Assembly: GCA_028292405.1 (NCBI GenBank)
Contig: JAQGMJ010000010.1
Span: forward strand, 19,242 to 83,241
DNA from: Betaproteobacteria bacterium
GTDB lineage: Bacteria; Pseudomonadota; Gammaproteobacteria; Burkholderiales; JAEUOS01
Reading direction: 5' to 3'
DNA length: 64,000 nt
Shown: positions 21,993 to 30,502 of the stretch, piece by piece
Numbering within the stretch: the stretch's first letter is position 1
Layout: each line of letters begins with the position of its first letter
Translations under genes and position numbers: made by a program
Notes under the pieces: generated by a model
The model's database searches: none
Seen by the model: only the letters and a program-made list of their open reading frames with translations
Told to the model about the DNA's origin: nothing

Positions 21993-22790
21993 ATGCTCAA
22001 AAACGAATACGAAAACCTCGCCATCGAACACCGCGACAACGGCGTGGTGGTGATCACCATCAACCGCCCGCAGGTCGCCAACGCCTTCAACACCCAGACC
22101 GGGCATGACCTGAAGAATTGCTTTTCGTCCCTGGTCGAGTACGCGCGCGAGTACCGCTGCGTGGTACTCACCGGCGCCGGCGACAAGGCCTTTTGCGCCG
22201 GGGCAGACCTGAAGGAGCGCAATTCGCTGAGCGATTCGCAGTGGGTAGTGCAGCACGAGATATTCGAGCGCGCCTTCAAGGCGGTGCTGGATTGCCCGGT
22301 ACCAGTAATCGCAGCGGTCAACGGCGCGGCCTACGCGGGCGGCCTGGAGATCATGCTGCAATGCGACTTCACCTATGCCTCCACCACCGCGCGCTTCGCG
22401 CTGACTGAGGTGTCGCTGGGCATCATGCCGGGCGGCGGCGGCACGCAGCTTCTTCCCCGGATCATCGGCGAGCGCCGCGCCAAGGAGCTGATCCTGGCGG
22501 CCAAGCCGTTCTCGGCGGAAGAAGCCTACACCTGGGGCCTGGTGAACAAGCTGTGCAAGCCGGAGGACTTGATGACCGAGACCATCGCCGTGGCCGAGCG
22601 CATCGCCGGCAATGCGCCGATCTCGGTGCGCACCGCAAAGCATTCGATCCACCGCGGCCTGCAGATGGACCTGGACTCTGGCATGCTGTTCGAGATCGAA
22701 GCCTACCAGCGCATGGTCGGTACTACCGACCGCAAGGAAGGCATTGCGGCCTTCAACGAAAAGCGCAAGCCGAAGTTCACCGGGCAGTAA
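21993..22790 (+). CDS. enoyl-CoA hydratase/isomerase family protein
   Basis: The 265-residue crotonase-fold protein has both catalytic glutamates, E119 in YAGGLEIML and E139 in LTEVSLGIMPGGGG, so it should hydrate enoyl-CoA. The oxyanion-hole segments KAFCAGADLKERN and NGAAYAGG are intact. It is likely soluble and trimeric or hexameric. No ribosome-binding site is visible because the intrinsic terminator ends 8 bases before the start, which makes the start or its control unusual. Alternative starts downstream would remove conserved sequence. The following bidirectional terminator separates it from the convergent TRAP operon. Confidence 0.92.
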   Translation: MLKNEYENLAIEHRDNGVVVITINRPQVANAFNTQTGHDLKNCFSSLVEYAREYRCVVLTGAGDKAFCAGADLKERNSLSDSQWVVQHEIFERAFKAVLDCPVPVIAAVNGAAYAGGLEIMLQCDFTYASTTARFALTEVSLGIMPGGGGTQLLPRIIGERRAKELILAAKPFSAEEAYTWGLVNKLCKPEDLMTETIAVAERIAGNAPISVRTAKHSIHRGLQMDLDSGMLFEIEAYQRMVGTTDRKEGIAAFNEKRKPKFTGQ

Positions 22791-22804
22791 GCATTGCGCC
22801 AACG

Positions 22805-22832
22805 AAAAAGCCCGGCATCAGCCGGGCTTTTT
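22805..22832. terminator. bidirectional intrinsic terminator
   Basis: A 12-base stem (AAAAAGCCCGGC and its complement) with a 4-base loop and A/T tracts on both sides separates the plus-strand hydratase gene from the minus-strand TRAP receptor gene. Confidence 0.9.
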
Positions 22833-22845
22833 CTTTTCGGACGGC

Positions 22846-23856
22846 TTACTTGCCGCCGCGTATCTTGGTCAGTTGCGCCATCATTTCCTTGTACAGCGGC
22901 TCGCCGATCAGCTTGACGTGTTTTTCCACCACCGGCTTGACGCGCTCGCGCATGCGCGCGACTTCCGCCGGGGCCAGCTCGTTGACCACGATGCCCTTGG
23001 CCTTGACGTCGGCCAGCACGCCGGTGTTCAGTGCCCGCGACTGCGTGCGCTCATAGTCGCGCGCCTCGTTGGCGGCGGCCTGCACCGCTTTCTGGTCGGC
23101 CGGCGAGAGCTTGTCCCAGAACTTCTTGCTCATGATCAGGATGAAAGGGTTGTAGGTGTGGTTGGTCAGGCTCAGGTACTTTTGCACGTCGAAGAACTTG
23201 AAGCCCATCGCCGCCAGGGTCGGCGTCTGCTGGCCGTCGATCGCCTTGGTTTCCAGCGCCGTGTAGACCTCGGTGACCGGCAGCGGCGTGGCAATCGCAC
23301 CCAGCGCGTTGGTGGTGTCTACGTAGATCGGGTTCTGGATCGCGCGCAGCTTCAGGCCCTGGAAGTCTTCCAGCTTGGTGATCGGATGCTTGCTGTTGGT
23401 GGTGGTGAAGTAGCCGTTTTCCATCCACGCCAGACCGATCAGCCCCTTCTCCGGCAGCTTGGCCAGGATGCGCTGGCCGATCGGCCCGTCGAGCACCGCA
23501 TCGGCTTCCTGCGGGGAGTTGAACAGGAAGGGCAGGTCGAACAGGCCGATTTCCTTCACCAAGTTGGCTACGGTAGAAGAAGCCGGCAGGGTGACTTCCA
23601 GCGTGCCGGCCTGCAGGGCCGTGGTCATCTGGATGTCGTTGCCCAGCGAGCCATTGGGGAACAGGCGGAAGCTGACGCGGCCACTGGTCTTTTGCTTGGC
23701 CAGGTCGGCGAACTTTTGCAGGCCCATGCCCTGCGGATGCTTGCCGTCGAGCGACAGGCCGATCTTGCCGACCAGGTCTTCGGCGTGGACGTTGACGGCG
23801 AGCAGCGCCGCCAGCAGGCCTGCCAGCGGGAAAATGCTAAATCGGCGAAACATCAT
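22846..23856 (-). CDS. TRAP transporter substrate-binding protein (DctP family)
   Basis: The 336-residue periplasmic receptor has a signal peptide (about residues 1-25, ending VHA) and the DctP-like pattern: a QKFADLAKQKTSGRVSFRLFPNGSLGND segment near residue 45 and the conserved arginine region GLKLRAIQNPIYV that contacts the ligand carboxylate. It delivers an organic acid to the DctQ/DctM membrane proteins encoded upstream. The gap to dctM is 68 bases. A GAGGAGAC ribosome site precedes the ATG. The ligand is unknown, but most members bind C4-dicarboxylates or other carboxylates. Confidence 0.93.
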   Translation of the reverse strand: MMFRRFSIFPLAGLLAALLAVNVHAEDLVGKIGLSLDGKHPQGMGLQKFADLAKQKTSGRVSFRLFPNGSLGNDIQMTTALQAGTLEVTLPASSTVANLVKEIGLFDLPFLFNSPQEADAVLDGPIGQRILAKLPEKGLIGLAWMENGYFTTTNSKHPITKLEDFQGLKLRAIQNPIYVDTTNALGAIATPLPVTEVYTALETKAIDGQQTPTLAAMGFKFFDVQKYLSLTNHTYNPFILIMSKKFWDKLSPADQKAVQAAANEARDYERTQSRALNTGVLADVKAKGIVVNELAPAEVARMRERVKPVVEKHVKLIGEPLYKEMMAQLTKIRGGK

Positions 23857-23924
23857 GATTGTCTCCTCGTTGATGGCGGCTTTTATATCGCCGCTTGGTT
23901 TATATCGTCGCTGGTGCGTAAATG

Positions 23925-25208
23925 TTATTGGCCGTGGATAAAACGGGCCGGCCCGGTGACCAGGACGGGAAATAGTACCAGCAGGAACAGCACCGCCAGT
24001 TCCGCCAGCAAAAACGGCCAGATGCCCTTCATGATGTCGTCCATGCTGATTTTCGCCACACCGCAGGCGACGTTGAGCACGGTGCCCACCGGCGGGGTGA
24101 TCAGCCCGATGGCGTTGTTCATGATGAACAGCACGCCGAAATACACCGGGTCGATGTGCGCGGCGTTGACCAGGGGCATCAGCACCGGCGTGAGGATCAG
24201 GATAGTCGGCAGGATGTCCATCGCCGTGCCCACCGCCACCACCACCAGCATCATCATGAACATCAGCATGGTCGGGCTGTTGATGAAGGGCTCGAGCAGG
24301 CGCACCACGTCGCCGGGGATGTCGGCCACGGTGATGAGGGAAGACGAGACCATCGCCGCGGCCGCCAGGAACATCACCACCGATGTGGTCACGCCGGCGC
24401 GCAGGAACAAGCTATAGAGGTGGCGGAACTTCAGCTCGCGATAGACGAACAGTCCTACCAGCAACGCATACACGGCCGCCACCACCGAAGCCTCGGTCGG
24501 CGTGAAAACCCCCTGTTTCAGGCCGCCGACGATGATCACCGGCATCACCAGCGCCCAGGCGCCGTCGAACGCAGCGCGGCCGATTTGCCTCAAGCTGGCG
24601 CGCGGCGCCGGCGGCGCGGTGTGCTTGCGCGCCATCACCGCCCAGGTACCGAACAATGCGGTGGCCATCATCAAACCAGGAACGATGCCGGCAAAAAATA
24701 GCTTGGTAATGGAGACGCCGCTGATCACGCCGAAGATGATGAAGCCCATCGACGGCGGCAGCACCGGCGCTATCACTCCGCCGGCGGCAATCAGCCCGGC
24801 GGAGCGCCGCGTCTCGTAGCCGCCCTTGTTCATCATCGGGATCAGGATGGCGGAAAGCGCGGCAGTGTCGGCCAGCGCCGAGCCCGACATGCTGGCCATG
24901 ACCACCGCGCCGATGATGGCGACGAAACCCAGGCCGCCGCGGATGTGGCCGACCAGGGTGATCGCCAGGGTGACAATGCGCCGCGATAGCCCGCCGGCAT
25001 TCATGAACTCGCCCGCCAGCATGAAAAACGGCACCGCCAGCAGCGGATAGTTATCGGCGCCATCGACGAACTTCTGTGCCACCAGTTGCGAGTCGAACAG
25101 GTCCATCTGCAGCATCAGCGCAATGCCGCAGATGATCAGCGAAAACGCGATCGGCATGCCGATGGCCATCGCGCCCAGCAGCGAACCGAGGAAAATGGCG
25201 ATGGTCAT
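23925..25208 (-). CDS. TRAP transporter large permease (DctM family)
   Basis: This 427-residue inner-membrane protein has about 12 hydrophobic segments and is the sodium-coupled transport subunit. Family motifs include MPIAFSLIICGIAL near the N-terminus, VPFFMLAGEFMNAGG, ADTAALSAILIPMMNKGGY and PPVGTVLNVACGVAK. It works with DctQ and the periplasmic DctP. Its start overlaps the dctQ stop by 4 bases, so the two are translationally coupled. Confidence 0.95.
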   Translation of the reverse strand: MTIAIFLGSLLGAMAIGMPIAFSLIICGIALMLQMDLFDSQLVAQKFVDGADNYPLLAVPFFMLAGEFMNAGGLSRRIVTLAITLVGHIRGGLGFVAIIGAVVMASMSGSALADTAALSAILIPMMNKGGYETRRSAGLIAAGGVIAPVLPPSMGFIIFGVISGVSITKLFFAGIVPGLMMATALFGTWAVMARKHTAPPAPRASLRQIGRAAFDGAWALVMPVIIVGGLKQGVFTPTEASVVAAVYALLVGLFVYRELKFRHLYSLFLRAGVTTSVVMFLAAAAMVSSSLITVADIPGDVVRLLEPFINSPTMLMFMMMLVVVAVGTAMDILPTILILTPVLMPLVNAAHIDPVYFGVLFIMNNAIGLITPPVGTVLNVACGVAKISMDDIMKGIWPFLLAELAVLFLLVLFPVLVTGPARFIHGQ

Positions 25209-25771
25209 GCGCGCCCCTCCCCGCCGCCCTGTTCGGCACGAATCTGCGCATCGACCTGCGCCTGCGCCTCGTTCTCCTGCACCATCACCAGTTCCTCATC
25301 GCTGGCCTGGCCGGTGAACACGCGATATAGCGACTCCAGCAGCATCAGCGCGATCATCACGCTGGTGACCACGCCCACCGAATAAACCACCGCCAGCGGC
25401 AGCTTGGTCACCGCGGCATAAGCCGTGAGGTTGATCTGCGTGAGCTTCAGGCTGCCCCAGAAAAACAGCCCGCAGCAATACAGCATCGCCAGATCACTGA
25501 TCACCGCCAGCGCCAGGCGGCCGCCGCGCGGCAGCAGCTTGACCAGGGTGTCCACGCCCAGGTGCTCATGCCGGCGCATCGCCACCACCGCACCCATGAA
25601 AGTCAGCCAGACGAAGAGATAGCGCGACACTTCCTCGGAAGCGGTGATGCCGGAGTCGAAGCCGTAGCGCAGAACCACGTTGCCGAACACCATGATCACC
25701 ATGCCGGCGAGCGCCAGCACCACGCCGAATTCGAAAACACGGACGGTGCGGTCGATGAAAGTTTTCAACAC
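25205..25771 (-). CDS. TRAP transporter small permease (DctQ family)
   Basis: This 188-residue protein has four hydrophobic segments and the motif RYLFVWLTFMGAVVAMRRHEHLGVD, typical of DctQ. It forms a complex with DctM. It is the first gene of the operon dctQ-dctM-dctP on the minus strand. The upstream region (25772-25872) has a TATACA sequence (minus strand, near 25810) as a weak promoter candidate. The C-terminal tail is acidic and glutamine-rich (EELVMVQENEAQAQVDAQIR). Confidence 0.92.
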   Translation of the reverse strand: MLKTFIDRTVRVFEFGVVLALAGMVIMVFGNVVLRYGFDSGITASEEVSRYLFVWLTFMGAVVAMRRHEHLGVDTLVKLLPRGGRLALAVISDLAMLYCCGLFFWGSLKLTQINLTAYAAVTKLPLAVVYSVGVVTSVMIALMLLESLYRVFTGQASDEELVMVQENEAQAQVDAQIRAEQGGGEGRA

Positions 25772-25872
25772 GGAGAGGTTTGTCTTGTCGTTGTTGTTGC
25801 GGCGCCTAGTGTATAGAAAATTCGCACACTGGATAAGCGACCGACTGCCGCCGCGCCCGCTACAAATAGAAA

Positions 25873-25898
25873 AGGCGGCGGGCCAATGCCCGCCGCCT
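25873..25898 (-). terminator. GC-rich terminator hairpin downstream of the SDR gene
   Basis: The stem AGGCGGCGGGC and its complement have 11 pairs and a 4-base loop. On the minus strand the hairpin is followed by TTTTC. It lies about 180 bases downstream of the SDR stop. The rest of the spacer 25772-26075 shows no gene. Confidence 0.6.
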
Positions 25899-26075
25899 CT
25901 TCACTTCTCCTCCCGCGTGAGCGGAACCCCTGGTATTCATCTACAGAAGGCCGCCCCCGAACCCGTGGGCCATCTGTGTATAGCGCACAGGGTTGCATAC
26001 CGCCCATCCGCTGTCAATTTGCAGCGCCGCAGCGCGTTGCGCCCCGACAACGATTTGTTAAACAGCATAACTTTT

Positions 26076-26846
26076 CTATCGGAACTGCCCGCCGCCATCG
26101 ATATCGACCACCGTGCCGGAGAGATAGCTCGCCTTGGCCGAGGCGCAGTAGACCGTCAGGTCGGCGATTTCTTCCGGCTCGCAGATGCGGCCGAAGGGCA
26201 TGTTGGAGAGCAACTCTTCCCAGCGCGACTCGTCGCCCAGGGTGGTCTTGGCGCGCGCCTTGGTGAGGCTAATGATGCGGTCGGTGCGCGTTGCCGCCGG
26301 GTTGATGCCGACCACGCGCACGCCCTTGGCCGTGCTGCCCGCGCCTATGCCCTTGGTGAAGGCGATCAGCGCGGCATTGCCGGCGGCGCCGCAGATGTAA
26401 TCGAACGAGGGCTTGATGCCGGCCATGCCGATGATGTTGACGATGGCTCCTGACCCGCGCTTCATCATCGCCGGCAGCAGTTCGCGCGTCATGTTGATAT
26501 AGCCGAACACCTTCAGGTCCCAGGAGTCGCGCCAGCGCGCCTCGTCGATTGCCTCGATATTGCCGCCGGGAATCGCGCCGGCGTTGTTCACCAGCACATC
26601 GACCGGACCGCAGGCGGCGGCCAGCGACTTCGCCACTTCGCCTCTGGAAAGATCAGCCGGGTGCAGGATCACCTGCACGTTGGCGATCTTCGCGATCTCG
26701 CTCTTCGCCTCTTCCAGACGCCCAGCGTCGCGAGAGGCCAGATGAAGAGTGCAGCCTTCCAGCGCAAACGCCTTGGCGCAGGCCAGGCCGATACCCTTGG
26801 AGGCGCCGGTGATGAGTACGCTCTTGCCCTTCAGTCCCAGATCCAT
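26076..26846 (-). CDS. short-chain dehydrogenase/reductase family protein with altered active site
   Basis: The 256-residue Rossmann-fold protein has the cofactor loop TGASKGIG (residues 13-20) and the structural NNAG (87-90). The usual catalytic Ser-Tyr-Lys triad is not complete: at the serine position there is G140 (NIIGMAG), the tyrosine is kept (Y150 in SFDYICGAAGN) and the lysine position has A154. It belongs to a recognised SDR subgroup with NIIG...YixGaaGNAAL; its chemistry is unclear. It lies between the TRAP operon and an ABC importer on the same strand. The C-terminus YLSGTVVDIDGG is normal. Confidence 0.88.
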   Translation of the reverse strand: MDLGLKGKSVLITGASKGIGLACAKAFALEGCTLHLASRDAGRLEEAKSEIAKIANVQVILHPADLSRGEVAKSLAAACGPVDVLVNNAGAIPGGNIEAIDEARWRDSWDLKVFGYINMTRELLPAMMKRGSGAIVNIIGMAGIKPSFDYICGAAGNAALIAFTKGIGAGSTAKGVRVVGINPAATRTDRIISLTKARAKTTLGDESRWEELLSNMPFGRICEPEEIADLTVYCASAKASYLSGTVVDIDGGGQFR

Positions 26847-26886
26847 TTCAGTCTCTCCTTAGGCTGGCGGGCGGCTTCGCGCCTGC

Positions 26887-27651
26887 TCAGTGTTGGTCCG
26901 CGCGCATCTCGTGCATGATGCGCTTTTTCATTTCATTGAAGTGTACGTCGGTCAGCGTGTCGAGATTGCGCGGCCGCGGCACCTCTACCGGAATGCGCGT
27001 GGCGATGCGCCCTGGACGCGCGCTCATCACGTAAATGGTGTCGGCCAGCAGGATCGCTTCGTCGATGTCGTGGGTGACGAACACCACCGTCTTCTTCAGG
27101 CCCTCCCACACGTCCAGCAGCAGTTGCTGCATGGTCAGGCGCGTCTGCGCGTCCAGCGCGCCAAAGGGCTCGTCCATCAGCAGCAGGGTCGGCTCCATCA
27201 CCAGCACGCGGGCGATGCCGACGCGCTGGCGCATGCCGCCGGAGAGCTGCACCGGCAGATGTTTGGCGAAATTCTCCAGCCCGACCAGCTTCAAGGTTTC
27301 GCGCGCCTTCGCTTCGTATTTCTCCGGCGCCAGCCCCTGGACCTTCGGGCCGAAGACCACGTTTTCCCAGACATTGAGCCAAGGGAACAAGGCAGCCTCC
27401 TGGAACACCACCGCGCGCTGCGGCCCCGGCGCGGTTACCGGCGCGCCATAGACCTGCAACTTGCCGGAGGTCACCGTCTCGAAACCGGCGAGCAGGTTGA
27501 GCAGGGTGGACTTGCCGCAGCCCGAAGGACCGAGCAGCGCGGCGAATTCACCGTCGGCAATGCTCAGATCGATATTCTCCAGTGCCGTGACCGGGTTGTC
27601 ACCGGGATAGACCTTGGTGACGCCGGCAATCTCGATTGCGCTTGAACTCAT
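26887..27651 (-). CDS. ABC transporter ATP-binding protein (nitrate/sulfonate/taurine type)
   Basis: The 254-residue ATPase has a Walker A GPSGCGKST (41-49), signature LSGGMRQR (about 136-143), Walker B TLLLMDEP (about 155-162) and the H-loop VFVTHDIDEA. It matches the SsuB/TauB/NrtD group and energises the permease encoded just upstream. Its ATG overlaps the permease stop by one base (TGATG), which fixes the start at 27651; the frame extends further but inside the permease gene. Confidence 0.94.
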   Translation of the reverse strand: MSSSAIEIAGVTKVYPGDNPVTALENIDLSIADGEFAALLGPSGCGKSTLLNLLAGFETVTSGKLQVYGAPVTAPGPQRAVVFQEAALFPWLNVWENVVFGPKVQGLAPEKYEAKARETLKLVGLENFAKHLPVQLSGGMRQRVGIARVLVMEPTLLLMDEPFGALDAQTRLTMQQLLLDVWEGLKKTVVFVTHDIDEAILLADTIYVMSARPGRIATRIPVEVPRPRNLDTLTDVHFNEMKKRIMHEMRADQH

Positions 27652-28463
27652 CAGTAGCTTTGCAGGCGCCGCCAGGTAAGCAGGCGGCTCTCGACGAACA
27701 CCACCAGGCGGTCGCTGATATAACCCATCAGGCCGATGGAGACCATATCGGCGATCACCACGTCCATCCGGCCGACGTAGTATGCGTCCCACAGCACATA
27801 GCCGAGGCCCGACTTCACCGCAACCATTTCAGCGACGATCACTGCCGTCCACGCTATCCCCAAGCCAATGCGCAGGCCGGTAAACACCGAAGGCAAGGCC
27901 GCCGGCAGGATCACCCGGCGCAGCAATGCCCAGCCGCCCGCGCCCATCATGCGCGCAGCGCGCACCAGGTTTTTATCGACGTCGCGCGCGCCCTGGGTGG
28001 TGTTGACCACGATGGGATAAAACGCGCCGAGGGTGATGAGAAAGATGGCGCCGAATTCATTGATGCCGAACAGCGCGATGGAGAACGGCAGCCAGGCGGT
28101 GATCGGAATCGGCCGCAGCCACTGGATCGACGGATCGACCACCTGCGCCGCGAGACGGCTCCAGCCGATGAACACGCCCAGCGGAATGCCCAGCACGATC
28201 GCCAGCAGGTAACCCTCGCCGACCCGCTGCAGCGAAAACCAGAGATTGGCGCCCCAGGTGCCGCTATAGGGATTGAGCGACAGGCCGCCGGCCCCGGCGA
28301 TCCACACCCACCAGGCGCGCAGCACCGCGCTGGGCATGGGAATCAGCCCGGCGATCAACAAGTCAAAACGCCCCAGCACTTCCCAGGTCAGAACAAAAAG
28401 CACCGGCAAGCAGGCAGCCAGGGCCATGCGCTTGCCGCGCTGGCCGGTCAGGGTGGAGCTCAT
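27651..28463 (-). CDS. ABC transporter permease (nitrate/sulfonate/taurine type)
   Basis: The 270-residue protein has about six hydrophobic segments and the EAA-like loop ARMMGAGGWALLRRVILPAALP that docks the ATPase. It belongs to the SsuC/TauC group. It is in an operon binding protein - permease - ATPase. The gap to the binding-protein gene is 32 bases. Substrate could be a sulfonate, a nitrile- or aromatic-acid-like compound; the sequence alone does not decide. Confidence 0.93.
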   Translation of the reverse strand: MSSTLTGQRGKRMALAACLPVLFVLTWEVLGRFDLLIAGLIPMPSAVLRAWWVWIAGAGGLSLNPYSGTWGANLWFSLQRVGEGYLLAIVLGIPLGVFIGWSRLAAQVVDPSIQWLRPIPITAWLPFSIALFGINEFGAIFLITLGAFYPIVVNTTQGARDVDKNLVRAARMMGAGGWALLRRVILPAALPSVFTGLRIGLGIAWTAVIVAEMVAVKSGLGYVLWDAYYVGRMDVVIADMVSIGLMGYISDRLVVFVESRLLTWRRLQSY

Positions 28464-28495
28464 GCGTGATGCAGTCGTCGCTTAATTGTTGCCGG

Positions 28496-29494
28496 TTACT
28501 TGCTGCCGGCATTCTTGACGAAAGAGGTGTCCCAGAACTCGGCAATCTCGCCCGACACGTCTTTCTGGATCACGCCCAGTTCATTGAAGGCCTTGGCCTG
28601 GCGCTTGATCTGCCCCAGGTCCACCACGCCGCCCAGCTTGATCGGCTTGGCCGCTTCGGCGGCGGTGGCCAGCGGCAGACCGGTGAATTGCGCATAGGCC
28701 TCGGCGAATTTCTGCGGCGAAGCCTGCAACTGCTCCATCGCATTCAGGTAAGCCCAGACAAAACGCTGCACCGCTTCGCGCTTGCTCGCCGCGGCGGCGC
28801 GGCTGGAGGCCAGCATGCCCAGTTCGGCGCCGACCGATTTCGACTGGCTGTATTCCAGCGGCTTGGCGAAATAGCCGTAGCCCTCGATCACCGGTACCGA
28901 TTCGAAGGGCTCCCAGGTGACGATGCCGTCGACATCGCCACGCTTCAAGGCCTGATCGAAGTTGGCGCCCGCGCCCTGGATTTTGACTTCGGTGAAGCTG
29001 TTATAAGGCACGCCTTTTTCAGTCAGCGTAGCGGCCAATTGGAACCACACGGCGGAGCCCGGCGCGATGCCGATCTTCTTGCCCTTGATGTCGCTCCACG
29101 AGTTGAAGGTCACGCCCTTGCGCGCGATCACGTACTTGAGCGAGGAACCCACGCCCATGATGCCCACCATGTTGCGCGAGCCTTGCGACAGCGCAATGGC
29201 CAGGTCGGCCGGGCCGACGGTGGCCATGTCGAGCGAGTTCGACAACAGCGCGGTGCGCGCGTCGGCATAGCGCACGAACTCTGCCAGCTTGAGTTCGACG
29301 CCCATTTTCTTCAGGTCGTCTGCGATCAGCGCCATCGGCGCCAGATGCCCGACCTTCTGATAACCGACGGTCAGCGTCACCGGCTGCGCCAGCGGCGCCG
29401 GACGCGGGCCGACGGCGGCGGCGAAGGTGGAAACACACAGGGCCGCAACGGCAGCGGCGACTTGAAGCAACGGGAAACGCAGGGTAGTTTTCAT
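28496..29494 (-). CDS. ABC transporter substrate-binding protein (SsuA/TauA/NrtA-like)
   Basis: The 332-residue periplasmic protein starts with a signal peptide (about residues 1-27, MKTTLRFPLLQVAAAVAALC, ending in AA-A). The body has the NMT1/SsuA pattern: TVGYQKVGHLAPMA, an ARTALLSNSLDMATVGPADL segment and ITWEPF-like VTWEPFESVPV. The ATG at 29494 is preceded by GGAGGAGGTGT, a very strong ribosome site, and so is preferred over an ATG 99 bases further up. It is the first gene of the ABC operon. Confidence 0.93.
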   Translation of the reverse strand: MKTTLRFPLLQVAAAVAALCVSTFAAAVGPRPAPLAQPVTLTVGYQKVGHLAPMALIADDLKKMGVELKLAEFVRYADARTALLSNSLDMATVGPADLAIALSQGSRNMVGIMGVGSSLKYVIARKGVTFNSWSDIKGKKIGIAPGSAVWFQLAATLTEKGVPYNSFTEVKIQGAGANFDQALKRGDVDGIVTWEPFESVPVIEGYGYFAKPLEYSQSKSVGAELGMLASSRAAAASKREAVQRFVWAYLNAMEQLQASPQKFAEAYAQFTGLPLATAAEAAKPIKLGGVVDLGQIKRQAKAFNELGVIQKDVSGEIAEFWDTSFVKNAGSK

Positions 29495-29527
29495 ACACCT
29501 CCTCCATGCAATAAACGGGCCGCGCCT

Positions 29528-29557
29528 AGTATGCAACCCTTGCTGGCGCATGTGCAA
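29528..29557 (-). promoter_or_regulatory. promoter candidate of the ABC importer operon
   Basis: On the minus strand a TTGCAC (-35, 29557-29552) and CATACT (-10, 29533-29528) are 18 bases apart, 34 bases upstream of the binding-protein start. Four of six bases match in each box. Confidence 0.5.
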
Positions 29558-29597
29558 ACGCTTTCGAAATGTAGCTACAACCGGCTGTGCCAATGAA

Positions 29598-29621
29598 AAG
29601 GGTCCGCTACCGCGGACCCTT
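29598..29621 (-). terminator. intrinsic terminator of the crotonase/CoA-transferase operon
   Basis: Stem AAGGGTCCGC and its complement with a 4-base loop, followed on the minus strand by TTTTC. It lies 68 bases after the stop of the crotonase gene. Confidence 0.75.
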
Positions 29622-29688
29622 CATCACGAAGCGGCCTTGTTACCGCTATCCGAAACTAAAACCCACCTAAACGCAGGCTTGTTCTTGC

Positions 29689-30489
29689 TTATTCGCCGCG
29701 GAAATTCGGCGTACGCTTTTCCATGAAGGCGGTGCGCCCTTCCTTGTAGTCGGCGCTGTCGAAGCAGGCGGCGACCATCTTGGCCACGACTTCAAGGTCA
29801 CGGTCCTTGTGGGCCTTGCGCATTTCGATCATCGTACGCTTGGAGGCGGCAACGGTCAGCGGAGCATTCTCGGTGACCATCTTGCAATAGCCGGCGACAA
29901 ATGATTCGATCTCCGCCACCGGCAGCACCTTGCTGACGAAGCCCATTTGCAGGGCGTCGGCGGCACCGAAAATACGCGCGCTGAAAAACAGGTCCGAGGT
30001 ATTCGCCGGGCCGATGATGCTGGCGAAGCGCTCCAGGCCGTCGAAGCCGTAGCCCAGGCCCAGACGCGCGGCCGGCATGCGGAACTTGGCGTCGTCGGAG
30101 CAAAAGCGCAGATCGCAGTAGCCGGCGAGACCCAAGCCGCCGCCCATGCACACACCGCGAATCTTGGCGATGGTCGGCTTGGGGCAATTGAACACCGACT
30201 TGTAGCCGCCTTCCACAGCGGCGTTGTAGGTCGCCTGCGCCTCGGCGCTGTCGCGCTTTTCGCCGAACTGCGAGATGTCGGCGCCGGAGACGAAGGCCTT
30301 TTCGCCCGCGCCCTGCAGCATCACAACGCGGATGTTCTTGTCCTCGGTGAATTCGCCGATGGCACGGGCCACGTCCTGCCACATTTCCATGTTGACGGCG
30401 TTGAACTTGTGCTGGTTGTCGAATTCGATGATGCCGATGTGGCCATCGCGCTTGACGTTGAGTTTGCCGGGCTGGTTCTTGTCGCTCAT
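29689..30489 (-). CDS. enoyl-CoA hydratase/isomerase family protein lacking both catalytic Glu
   Basis: The 266-residue crotonase-fold protein keeps the oxyanion-hole segments (KAFVSGADISQF and GVCMGGGLGL). The two glutamates needed for hydration are replaced: G120 in GGGLGLAG and A140 in MPAARLGLGYGF. The PAARLGLGY variant is found in a distinct subgroup of the family, so another CoA-ester reaction (isomerisation, hydrolysis or decarboxylation) is likely. The gene is 13 bases after the CoA-transferase gene, suggesting it acts on the CoA ester made by that enzyme. Confidence 0.9.
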   Translation of the reverse strand: MSDKNQPGKLNVKRDGHIGIIEFDNQHKFNAVNMEMWQDVARAIGEFTEDKNIRVVMLQGAGEKAFVSGADISQFGEKRDSAEAQATYNAAVEGGYKSVFNCPKPTIAKIRGVCMGGGLGLAGYCDLRFCSDDAKFRMPAARLGLGYGFDGLERFASIIGPANTSDLFFSARIFGAADALQMGFVSKVLPVAEIESFVAGYCKMVTENAPLTVAASKRTMIEMRKAHKDRDLEVVAKMVAACFDSADYKEGRTAFMEKRTPNFRGE

Positions 30490-30502
30490 GATTGGTTCTC
30501 GA

